From: an uncultured Bifidobacterium sp.
GTDB lineage: Bacteria > Actinomycetota > Actinomycetes > Actinomycetales > Bifidobacteriaceae
Direction of reading: 5' to 3'
Length of the DNA stretch: 11,960 bases
Assembly: GCA_937876495.1 (NCBI GenBank)
Contig: CALEGL010000163.1
Span: forward strand, 1 to 11,960
The position numbers and the translations under genes were made by a program. The notes below the pieces were generated by a model, which saw nothing but the letters and a program-made list of their open reading frames with translations, did not search any database and was not told the origin of the DNA. Below, piece by piece: positions 1-6,379 of the stretch (position 1 is the stretch's first letter; each line of letters opens with the position of its first letter).

Positions 1-384
1 CTGGTGGTTGTGGCTGGCGGTGGCAGTGGGTGACCTGGTGGTTGACGGGACGGCGGTGCGGGCGGCGGTTCGGGGGGCGGCTCGCGCGGCGGTGATCGTC
101 CGGTGCGGGCGGCGTGCGGGAGGGATGGGATGTGACGAGTTCGGCCGGTGCGGATCCCCGCGTCGGCCGGTGGGCGTGCGGCGGCTGGTCGGCGTTCTCG
201 TCGTGCTTGCCGGAGCGGCGGTGATGAGGCTGTGATGCGGCATCGCAATGCGGTCGTCAGCGTGGTTCCATAAGCCCCGACCCTGCGTGTCGCATACACC
301 ATGGCCGTGGGCCTGATTCAGCCGTTCCCGTCGTCCTCGTCGTGAATTCGCCCATTCCGAGGAGAGGAGGTGGGATAGCCTTGG
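1..384. other. Left-edge region without a recognised gene
   Basis: No gene can be named here. One plus-strand frame is open from base 2 to a TGA at 233-235. Its last residues are hydrophobic (about VRRLVGVLVVLAGAAV) and its third codon positions are GC-rich, so it could be the C-terminus of a protein starting outside the window. The product is otherwise low-complexity Arg/Gly/Ala/Val and matches no family I know. Another frame ends at 31-33 after a Gly-rich tail and could equally be the end of the upstream gene. Bases 236-384 are noncoding leader for the deacetylase. They include a short inverted repeat GATGC-G-GCATC near 232-243 and CCATGGCCGTGG at 299-310. I see no convincing -35/-10 pair. 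Confidence 0.3.
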
Positions 385-1893
385 ATGGAGAACGAAGACC
401 GATTTCAGGAAGCTGACAGTGGGGATATGGCTGGGGCGAAGGATACGGATGATGTGGGGAAGACGGACGGGACGTCCGGGACCGTCAACGGCTCGAATGG
501 GGCCTTGGATGAGGGTCTTGACGTCCTCGCATCCGTACGCTTCCGACGCAGGAGGCCCTGGCCGATCGTCCTGGTCTGCATGGTCTGCGTCGTCGCGCTT
601 GTCGCCGGAGGCCTCACATGGATGCATGTCGCCTATGTCGCGGCCCAGTCCGACTGCGAATCGGCGATCTCCCGCCGTGATTCGGCGGTCGTGGTCTATC
701 GTCGCGCGCTGACGAAGGCGACGTCCGCTTCATCCATCACCGCTGATGACGTGAAGGACGCTTCCGTCGTCACCGCGTTGGGTAAGGCTGTGTCCTCCGG
801 TCGGCTGTCATCGTCCCAGCTGGGTGGAGGGAGTCCGGGCTGCACGGGCAGGGTCATGCCTGACAGGCTGCGCGAGCGTGCGAGAGCGGCCGACCGGTCG
901 TCGGCGCGGGCCCGGTCGTCGGCGCGGGCCCTGGCCTCGGCTGCGCAGAAAGTCATCGCAAGCCGCGACGCGAAGACTCTCTCCGATGCCCAGAGCGATC
1001 TGGGGACGCTCGTGGCTTCGGCGAACAAGCTTCTCGATTACTCGAAGGGACAGGTCTCCGACGACGCCACCCGGACGGCCCTGTCCGACGCGATTGCCCG
1101 CGCGACGCTTCTCGTCTCCGAGCACAGCACGGCATCCCGGTCGGCGACGTCACTTGCCTCCACCTGCCGTGAGCAGTACACGGCCTTGGAAAAGGCCATC
1201 GCCGACGTCAGCGATTCCATCACCGACCAGTCGGGCGTGGACTGCGACAAGCTCAAATGCATCGCCCTGACGTTCGACGACGGGCCTGACTCCTCGTCCG
1301 ATGCGACGATCCGTGACGAGCTGGAGAGGCTCAAGGTCAAGGCCACGTTCTTCATGATCGGGAACACCATCACGTCGTCGGACGACTCCGTCATCGCCCG
1401 TGACGCAAAGGACGGCAATCTCGACGGCAACCACAGCTGGAGTCATCCCAACCTCACCGACCTTGAAGCCGACGACGTGGAATCCCAGCTTGTGAAAACC
1501 GACAGGGCTATCACGGATGCCGGAGGCGTCCTGTCCGGGCTCGTGCGCCCTCCCTACGGCTCATGGAACGACACCGTGCGCAATCAGGCCGCGGCCAACG
1601 GGGACGCCATCATCCTATGGAACATCGACTCCGAGGACTGGAAGAACAGGGATGCTACGACCACGACCACACGGGTGGTGAAAAGCGCGCGGGCAGGGTC
1701 CATCGTGCTGATGCATTCCATCTACCAGAGCACCGCTGACGCCCTTCCGGATATCGTCAATCAGCTTCGTGCCAAGGGCTTCACGCTGGTGACCGTCACC
1801 CAGCTTCTGGGCGGCAGTCCGAAACCGGGCTGGGTGTACTACGGTCAGCATGACATGATCCATCTGGGGCAGACGAAGCAGGTGGAGGAATAG
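385..1893 (+). CDS. Membrane-anchored polysaccharide deacetylase (CE4/NodB domain), probably acting on peptidoglycan
   Basis: The 502-residue product has an acidic cytoplasmic N-terminus (1-50), a basic RFRRRR patch and one transmembrane helix at about 58-87. An Ala/Ser/Arg-rich, probably helical external stalk (about 90-285) follows, then a C-terminal NodB domain (about 290-480). All CE4 motifs are visible: TFDDG with D298/D299, HSWSH with metal ligands H350/H354, RPPYG at 388-392, DSEDW at 415-419 and LMH at 442-444. CE4 enzymes are metal-dependent and remove acetyl groups from GlcNAc or MurNAc. With this anchor the likely substrate is peptidoglycan outside the membrane, as in PgdA-type lysozyme resistance; that is inference. 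A CDKLKC cysteine pair lies just before motif 1. The ATG at 385 is chosen because the preceding in-frame codons run into TAG at 376. Its AGGAGG (365-370) is rather far, 14 nt away. The stalk contains an in-frame 18-bp duplication. Confidence 0.9.
   Translation: MENEDRFQEADSGDMAGAKDTDDVGKTDGTSGTVNGSNGALDEGLDVLASVRFRRRRPWPIVLVCMVCVVALVAGGLTWMHVAYVAAQSDCESAISRRDSAVVVYRRALTKATSASSITADDVKDASVVTALGKAVSSGRLSSSQLGGGSPGCTGRVMPDRLRERARAADRSSARARSSARALASAAQKVIASRDAKTLSDAQSDLGTLVASANKLLDYSKGQVSDDATRTALSDAIARATLLVSEHSTASRSATSLASTCREQYTALEKAIADVSDSITDQSGVDCDKLKCIALTFDDGPDSSSDATIRDELERLKVKATFFMIGNTITSSDDSVIARDAKDGNLDGNHSWSHPNLTDLEADDVESQLVKTDRAITDAGGVLSGLVRPPYGSWNDTVRNQAAANGDAIILWNIDSEDWKNRDATTTTTRVVKSARAGSIVLMHSIYQSTADALPDIVNQLRAKGFTLVTVTQLLGGSPKPGWVYYGQHDMIHLGQTKQVEE
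895..930 (+). repeat. Perfect 18-bp tandem duplication inside the deacetylase stalk
   Basis: The 18-bp unit at 895-912 (starting CGGTCGTCGG and ending GCGGGCC) is repeated exactly at 913-930. It is in frame and encodes RSSARA twice, so it lengthens the extracellular stalk by six residues without disturbing the enzyme. Exact identity at wobble positions points to a recent duplication. Confidence 0.85.
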
Positions 1894-1955
1894 TCATCGG
1901 GCTCCGACCGGCGGACACTTCGGCGGCGATTCGACTTTCCCGCGTCCCGTGTGCG

Positions 1956-2044
1956 GTTGGAGCCGCGCAGGCATGGCGGGTTGTCCTGCGGACAACCTTC
2001 GTACCCTCGTCGGTCCGTTGGAGCCGCGCAGGCATGGCGGGTTG
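1956..2044. repeat. Two exact 28-bp direct repeats with a 33-bp spacer (CRISPR-like geometry)
   Basis: Bases 1956-1983 and 2017-2044 are identical (beginning GTTGGAGCCG, ending GGCGGGTTG), and identity ends sharply on both sides. The 33 bp between them are unrelated to the repeat, giving a 61-bp period. A repeat of 28 bp with 32-33 bp spacers is the standard size in type I-E CRISPR arrays. The repeat has a short CCGC/GCGG stem, weaker than the usual I-E palindrome. No third copy is visible 61 bp up- or downstream and no cas gene lies in the window. It may be a one-spacer remnant, or a duplicated noncoding segment such as a REP-like or regulator-binding element. Confidence 0.5.
1979..1997 (+). 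terminator. Possible weak terminator or stem-loop after the deacetylase gene
   Basis: GGTTGTCC-TGC-GGACAACC forms a perfect 8-bp stem with a 3-nt loop, 85 bp after the deacetylase stop. It is followed by TTCGTACC rather than a U-run, so it is at best a weak intrinsic terminator. It starts inside the first copy of the 28-bp repeat; the second copy lacks the partner arm. Confidence 0.35.
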
Positions 2045-2066
2045 GGTGATGGTGGCGGCCCCGTGA

Positions 2067-2119
2067 GTTCATCATCGGTTCATGCCGTCGTTCCTGGATT
2101 CATCACGCGTTCATTCATG
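2067..2119 (+). promoter_or_regulatory. PHO-box-like array of 11-nt GTTCAT direct repeats
   Basis: TTCAT occurs at 2068, 2079, 2099, 2110 and 2114. The first four form two pairs, each with an 11-bp step: GTTCATCATCG/GTTCATGCCGT (2067-2088) and ATTCATCACGC/GTTCATTCATG (2098-2119). A degenerate GTTCCT lies between at 2090. In actinomycetes such as Streptomyces, PhoP binds PHO boxes made of 11-nt direct repeat units whose conserved core is GTTCA. The array ends 104 bp before the binding-protein ATG and just upstream of where a -35 would be, the expected place for an activator. Control by PhoP is inference. Confidence 0.5.
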
Positions 2120-2144
2120 GGACAGGCCCGCGTTGATTCGATCT

Positions 2145-2150
2145 TCTAAT
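2145..2150 (+). promoter_or_regulatory. Candidate -10 element for the ABC importer operon
   Basis: TCTAAT matches TATAAT at five of six positions. There is no good -35 at 16-18 bp spacing (2122-2127 reads ACAGGC). This fits an activator-dependent promoter using the GTTCAT array just upstream. Transcription would start near 2157, leaving a leader of about 65 nt. Confidence 0.35.
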
Positions 2151-2170
2151 CTCCACCTGGTTGCGGAGCA

Positions 2171-2186
2171 TGGCCATCCATGGCCA
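2171..2186. promoter_or_regulatory. 16-bp inverted repeat in the operon leader (possible operator)
   Basis: TGGCCAT-CC-ATGGCCA is a perfect inverted repeat with 7-bp arms. It lies downstream of the candidate -10 and 37 bp before the start codon. The position suits a repressor site or a small leader hairpin. No regulator gene is nearby to assign it to. Confidence 0.35.
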
Positions 2187-2210
2187 CGTCTCCCCATCCG
2201 GAGGATTGAG

Positions 2211-2216
2211 AAAGGA
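2211..2216 (+). promoter_or_regulatory. Ribosome binding site that fixes the solute-binding protein start
   Basis: AAAGGA is 7 nt before the ATG at 2224. The same frame is open further upstream, with a possible TTG at 2161. Only the ATG at 2224 has this site and gives a clean lipoprotein signal peptide at the N-terminus. Confidence 0.7.
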
Positions 2217-2223
2217 TCATCCG

Positions 2224-3366
2224 ATGCATCTCCTGCGTAAGTGCGCCGCCGGCTCCCTCGCCGCGGCTCTTCTGATCGTCATGGCCTCCTGCGGTTCCGG
2301 TTCCTCCAGCGAATCGGGCTCCAGTGCGTCTGCCAAGGCGGCGTCCGCCACCTCGCTGTCCGATTTCGGATCCATGGACGATCTCGTCAAGGCCGCCGAG
2401 GAGGAGGGGTCGCTGAACGTCATCGCACTGCCTCACGACTGGGCCGACTACGGGGAGATCATCTCCGCGTTTAAGAAGAAGTATCCGAAGATCACCGTCA
2501 ACGAGCAGAACGCCAATGCCTCTTCGAAGGAGGAGATTCAGGCGGCCCAGACCAACAAGGGCACCAGCTCGGCCCCCGATGTCTTCGATCTCGGACTGGC
2601 CGTCGCGGCGACCAGCACCGACTATTTCGCGCCCTACAAGGTCAAGGCGTGGGACTCCATCCCCAGCTCGGTGAAGGATTCGAAGGGCCGCTACTACGCC
2701 GACTACACGGGCATCATGTCCATCGGCTGGAACAAGGACAAGTACGGGACCATCAGCAGCCTCGACGACCTGCTCGATTCCAAGTTCGCCGGCACCGTGG
2801 CCCTCAACGGCAAGCCCGCCGAGGCCGGTGCCGCCTTCAACGGGTATCTCATGGCCAACCAGCTGTCCGGCGGCACGGTCGACGACCTCAAGCCGGGCCT
2901 CGCGTTCTTCAAGAAGCTCAAGGCGGCCGGGAACCTCACCCAGGTGGACGTGACCGACGGCACCATCGAATCCGGCCAGACGGGCGTGGTGTTCGACTGG
3001 ACGTACAACCAGACCTCCTACCAGAAGGAGCTCAAGGAGAAGGGCGTGGACTGGGAGTTCAAGACCTTCAAGAAGGCCCAGGTCGTCAGCTACTACAACC
3101 AGGCCATCAACAAGGACGCTCCCCATCCGGCCGCCGCCCGTCTGTGGGAGGAGTTCCTCTACTCGGCGCAGGCACAGAACCTATGGCTTAAGGGCGGCGC
3201 GAACCCCGTGCTTCTGTCGGCCATGAAGAAGGATGGCACGGTGGACAAGGACATCCTCGCCGATTCCACCGTCCTGGAAGGCGACGCCGTCACCTACACG
3301 AACGACGACGCCACCCGCATCACCTCATGGCTGGAGAAGAACTGGGATTCGACGATCGGCGACTAG
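2224..3366 (+). CDS. ABC importer solute-binding lipoprotein (family 1, iron/polyamine/phosphonate-type)
   Basis: The 380-residue product begins with a basic, hydrophobic signal peptide ending in the lipobox MASC, so Cys23 should be lipidated and the protein tethered outside the membrane. A Ser/Gly/Ala-rich linker (about 24-45) leads into an extracellular solute-binding fold. The pattern EEEGSLNVIALP, then AFKKKYPKITV, then SAPDVFDLG resembles the AfuA/PotD-like group (COG1840 type). It is the first gene of an operon with two permeases and an ATPase. Family members bind ferric iron, polyamines, 2-aminoethylphosphonate or phosphate esters, and I cannot separate these from sequence alone. The GTTCAT array upstream favours a phosphorus compound. 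A strong stem-loop follows the stop codon. Role certain, substrate not. Confidence 0.88.
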   Translation: MHLLRKCAAGSLAAALLIVMASCGSGSSSESGSSASAKAASATSLSDFGSMDDLVKAAEEEGSLNVIALPHDWADYGEIISAFKKKYPKITVNEQNANASSKEEIQAAQTNKGTSSAPDVFDLGLAVAATSTDYFAPYKVKAWDSIPSSVKDSKGRYYADYTGIMSIGWNKDKYGTISSLDDLLDSKFAGTVALNGKPAEAGAAFNGYLMANQLSGGTVDDLKPGLAFFKKLKAAGNLTQVDVTDGTIESGQTGVVFDWTYNQTSYQKELKEKGVDWEFKTFKKAQVVSYYNQAINKDAPHPAAARLWEEFLYSAQAQNLWLKGGANPVLLSAMKKDGTVDKDILADSTVLEGDAVTYTNDDATRITSWLEKNWDSTIGD

Positions 3367-3402
3367 GCGTGTCCATGACGACGATTCCGTCGGCTGCCTA
3401 GC

Positions 3403-3435
3403 CAAGCGGCCGTGCACGTGACGCACGGCCGCTTG
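3403..3435 (+). promoter_or_regulatory. Strong stem-loop between binding protein and first permease genes
   Basis: CAAGCGGCCGTGC and GCACGGCCGCTTG form a perfect 13-bp stem with a 7-nt loop (ACGTGAC), starting 36 nt after the binding-protein stop. No U-run follows, so full intrinsic termination is doubtful. Hairpins here in importer operons commonly stabilise the upstream message or attenuate readthrough, giving excess binding protein over permease. The right arm overlaps the region where the permease start should be, so it could also hide the permease initiation site. Confidence 0.6.
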
Positions 3436-3548
3436 ACGGCATCCCGCATCCCTTCTCCGGCCATCACGGCAGGGCCATCGGCACGGCCGCCGTCGCGCTG
3501 CCCTTCCTCGCCTATACGACATGCTTCCTCATCATCCCCACGGCCATC

Positions 3549-4310
3549 GTGGTCATCGGCGCCTTCCGGAACGATTCGGGCGGCTTCACTCTGGCGAACT
3601 TCGCCAGGCTGACGGAGCGCAATACCGTCGAGGCCTTCGGCACGTCCGTGATGGTCTCGCTCGCCTCCGCCCTCATCGGCGCCGTCGTGGGGGCGTTCGC
3701 CGCGTACGCGCTGGTCATCGGCGCCCGGCCGAACGGGGTTCTCCGCCGGATCATCGTCGCCCTGTCATCGGTTCTGGCGCAGTTCGGCGGGGTCATGCTG
3801 GCCTTCGCCTTCATCGCCACCATCGGCATCAACGGCATGGTGACGATGCTGCTTCATGCGCTGACCGGGATGACGGTGGATCCCAACTGGCTCAGCTCGC
3901 TGCCGGGGATCATCGTCGTGTACTGCTATTTCCAGATACCGCTGATGATCATCGTCTTCCTGCCGGCCGTGGATTCCATGCTGCCGCAGTGGCGTGAGGC
4001 GGCGGAGAGCCTCGGCGGCGGCTCCTGGCTGTACTGGACGCGGATCGCGATCCCGATCCTCGCCCCCCGCTTCATCTCCTCCATGCTGCTGTTGTTCGCC
4101 AACGCGTTCTCGGCGTTCGCCACGGCCGCCGCCCTGTTCACCCAGAGGTCGATCCTCGTCCCCCTGATGATCCAGGGCGCCATGCGCAACGAGATGGACC
4201 CCGACCAGCAGGGGGCGGCGCAGGTGCTGGCCCTGGCGATGATCATCATCGTCGCCCTCGTCATGGCTCTCAGCCATGCCCTCGAAAGGAGACTGGGACG
4301 ATGGCAGTGA
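3549..4310 (+). CDS. ABC importer permease 1 (PotB/PotC-like); true N-terminus unresolved
   Basis: The product has five clear membrane helices after the GTG at 3549 and the cytoplasmic EAA loop that contacts the ATPase (EAAESLGGGS, from residue 150). It is one of two inner-membrane channel subunits of the importer. The listed start is only the first canonical start codon in the frame. The frame stays open upstream to 3402, and bases 3477-3560 encode an obvious first helix (VALPFLAYTTCFLIIPTAIV), giving the usual six. No ATG, GTG or TTG lies in frame between 3402 and 3548. Either a rare start such as ATC (3441 or 3477) is used, or a 1-nt deletion has split the N-terminus from a start in another frame (GTG 3418 or TTG 3433). 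The 3' end overlaps the next gene by 10 nt. Confidence 0.8.
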   Translation: MVIGAFRNDSGGFTLANFARLTERNTVEAFGTSVMVSLASALIGAVVGAFAAYALVIGARPNGVLRRIIVALSSVLAQFGGVMLAFAFIATIGINGMVTMLLHALTGMTVDPNWLSSLPGIIVVYCYFQIPLMIIVFLPAVDSMLPQWREAAESLGGGSWLYWTRIAIPILAPRFISSMLLLFANAFSAFATAAALFTQRSILVPLMIQGAMRNEMDPDQQGAAQVLALAMIIIVALVMALSHALERRLGRWQ

Positions 4311-5218
4311 CCTTGTCATCCGACGATTCGCGGTCCGCCATCCCCCGGGCGACGCGGGTCGCGACGGGGGCGGGGACGGGTCCGGACCGCCCGCCCCAGC
4401 TGCATGCCAGGAGGGTGAGAGCGCAGAGGATCGTCAAAACCGTCGTGCTGACCATCGTTCTGGCGTTCCTGCTCGTCCCCCTGCTGTCGATGCTGCTGTT
4501 CACGGTCCGGCAGCCGTTGTCCGGACGATGGGGCCTCGAGTCATGGGTGGCGATCTTCACCGGCAACGGCGATTCTCTGGGCACGGATCTGGGCGTGCTG
4601 TGGGAGGGACTCGGATCGTCCCTCGCCCTGAGCGTGGTGACGGTGGCCATCACGCTGGCCCTGCTTCTGCCGACGATGGTCGTCCTTCATCTGAGGTCGC
4701 GCCGGATGGAACGGGTCGTCGAATGGGTGGCCACGCTGCCCCTGACCATTCCCGCCATCGTGCTGGTCGTGGGCCTCGGGCCGATCTACCGATGGCTGTC
4801 CGCGGACGTGCTGAACACCGATCCCATCTGGCTGTGCTTCGTCTACGTCATCCTCGTCATGCCGTTCGCTTTCCGCTCCCTCGCCGTGGGGATCGCCTCG
4901 ACCGATCTGACGACCCTGTGCGAGGCCGCCCGGTCCCTGGGGGCGTCCTGGCCACGGACCTTCCTCAGGGTGGTCATTCCGGATCTGTGGCAGTCGATTC
5001 TGTCCGCGTCCTTCATCTCCGTGGCCGTGGTCCTCGGCGAGTACACCGTGGCCTCCTTGCTCGGACGGATGAATCTGCAGGTGGCTTTGTTCCAGCTTGG
5101 TCAGTCGAATTCACAGGTGTCCGCGGCGATGTCCCTGCTCGCGCTTCTTTTCGGAGCGGTGCTGCTCGTCGCCGTCGACCTTATCGCGGACGCGGTCCGC
5201 AGACATCGGGAGGCTTAG
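4301..5218 (+). CDS. ABC importer permease 2 (PotC-like)
   Basis: This 305-residue membrane protein has a basic, Arg/Pro-rich cytoplasmic N-terminus (about 1-46) and six predicted helices. The EAA loop CEAARSLGASWPRTF (E208 onward) is the coupling site for the ATPase. It forms the transport channel with permease 1. The ATG at 4301 is supported by AAAGGAG (4285-4291) with a 9-nt spacer. The gene overlaps the end of permease 1 by 10 nt (ATGGCAGTGA), a sign of translational coupling. The ATPase gene starts 4 nt after its TAG. Nothing looks damaged. The family covers polyamine, iron, sulfate and phosphonate systems, so the substrate is not fixed by this subunit. Confidence 0.88.
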   Translation: MAVTLSSDDSRSAIPRATRVATGAGTGPDRPPQLHARRVRAQRIVKTVVLTIVLAFLLVPLLSMLLFTVRQPLSGRWGLESWVAIFTGNGDSLGTDLGVLWEGLGSSLALSVVTVAITLALLLPTMVVLHLRSRRMERVVEWVATLPLTIPAIVLVVGLGPIYRWLSADVLNTDPIWLCFVYVILVMPFAFRSLAVGIASTDLTTLCEAARSLGASWPRTFLRVVIPDLWQSILSASFISVAVVLGEYTVASLLGRMNLQVALFQLGQSNSQVSAAMSLLALLFGAVLLVAVDLIADAVRRHREA

Positions 5219-5222
5219 GCCC

Positions 5223-6377
5223 ATGCAGGAACGGACGACGACGACGGGCTCCGGGTCCGGAGGCGTGGCATCCACGGCCGCCGGAATCGACATGGTCGAC
5301 GTGGACAAGACATATCCGGGAAGCGCCGTCAAGGCCCTGGACGATTTCACGCTTCATATCGATCCGGGGGAGCTCGTCGTGCTTCTTGGCGGCTCGGGCT
5401 GCGGCAAGTCGACGGCGCTGCGCTCGCTGGCGGGGCTGGAGGACATCCAGGCCGGTCGAATCCTCGTCGCGGGTGATGACGTCACGGGCGTTCCCGTCAA
5501 CCTCCGCAACATGGCCATGGTCTTCCAGCAGTATTCGCTGTTCCCCCATATGACCGCTCTTGAGAACGTCGAATTCGGTCTCGAGGCGCACGGCATCGCC
5601 AAACGCGACCGCCGCTCGCTGGCGATGGGCAGGCTGGAGCTGGTGGGACTCTCCGAGCTGGCGGACCGCTACACCCAGCGCATGTCCGGCGGCCAGCAGC
5701 AGAGGGTCGCCTTGGCGCGAGCCCTGGCGGTCTCCCCGCGGGTCCTTCTTCTCGACGAGCCGCTGTCCGCGCTGGATGCGAAGGTCCGCGTCCAGCTGCG
5801 CGATGAGATCAGGCGCATCCAGAAGGAGACGGGGACGACCACGGTTTTCGTCACCCACGACCAGGAGGAGGCCCTGGCCATCGCCGACCGGATCGGCGTC
5901 ATGAACCACGGACGGATCGAGCAGATCGACGCACCGGAGAGGCTTTACCGCCGACCTGCGACGGAATACGTGGCCACCTTCGTCGGTCTGACCAGCCGCA
6001 TCCCCTGCGTCTGCGAGGCGGGATTCGCATCGGCGTTCGGTCGGCGGGTGCCCCTCCTGCCCGGATCGACGGACCATGGACCTGCCGAGCTTCTCGTGCG
6101 TCCTGAGGCTCTCGAGATGGTTGCCGACGCGGGGAGCGTCCCGCGTCGACCAGGCGCCCGGGGACGGGTGGCCGCCGTGCATTTCCTTGGGGCTCTGGTC
6201 CGCTTCGACGTCCTCGTGGCCGCGGACGACGCCTATCTTCCCGAGTCGTCCGGCCCGGTGCAAGTGACCGTCCAGATGGCATCGGATGATGCGGCGGCGG
6301 GCGTCCACGCGGGCGACGAGGTTTATGTGGCGCCCTCCGGGATGCCGTCGCTGGCGGTTCCCGCGGATCGGCGCTGA
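5223..6377 (+). CDS. ABC importer ATP-binding protein (PotA/FbpC-type) with C-terminal TOBE domain
   Basis: The 384-residue cytoplasmic ATPase powers the importer. Motifs visible are Walker A GGSGCGKST (56-64), Q-loop around Q102/Q103, signature SGGQQQRVALARAL from 155, Walker B VLLLDEP with D178/E179, D-loop SALD and switch H212 in THDQEEA. Residues about 285-380, including AELLVRPEALEMV, look like the TOBE regulatory domain typical of polyamine, iron, sugar and phosphonate importers. The ATG at 5223 is chosen because GGGAGG (5208-5213) lies 9 nt upstream. A residue-20 Gly/Ser/Thr leader precedes the domain. It is the last gene of the operon and ends 2 bp from the converging flavoprotein gene, with no visible terminator between them. 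Confidence 0.93.
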   Translation: MQERTTTTGSGSGGVASTAAGIDMVDVDKTYPGSAVKALDDFTLHIDPGELVVLLGGSGCGKSTALRSLAGLEDIQAGRILVAGDDVTGVPVNLRNMAMVFQQYSLFPHMTALENVEFGLEAHGIAKRDRRSLAMGRLELVGLSELADRYTQRMSGGQQQRVALARALAVSPRVLLLDEPLSALDAKVRVQLRDEIRRIQKETGTTTVFVTHDQEEALAIADRIGVMNHGRIEQIDAPERLYRRPATEYVATFVGLTSRIPCVCEAGFASAFGRRVPLLPGSTDHGPAELLVRPEALEMVADAGSVPRRPGARGRVAAVHFLGALVRFDVLVAADDAYLPESSGPVQVTVQMASDDAAAGVHAGDEVYVAPSGMPSLAVPADRR

Positions 6378-6379
6378 CG

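Noticed and set aside
1956..2044. Calling the two 28-bp repeats a confirmed CRISPR array
   Set aside because: Only two repeats and one spacer, an imperfect internal stem, no cas genes and no leader; the geometry alone is not enough, so it is listed as a repeat.
2146..3126. Long minus-strand open frame (326 codons) opposite the solute-binding protein
   Set aside because: It is the antisense shadow of a clear lipoprotein gene in GC-rich DNA. The product is a Gly/Leu/Val/Arg-rich string without domain pattern or ribosome site.
4276..5553. 425-codon plus-strand open frame overlapping permease 2 and the ATPase
   Set aside because: It is out of frame with both proteins, Arg/Gly/Pro-rich, and runs through two genes with intact family motifs.
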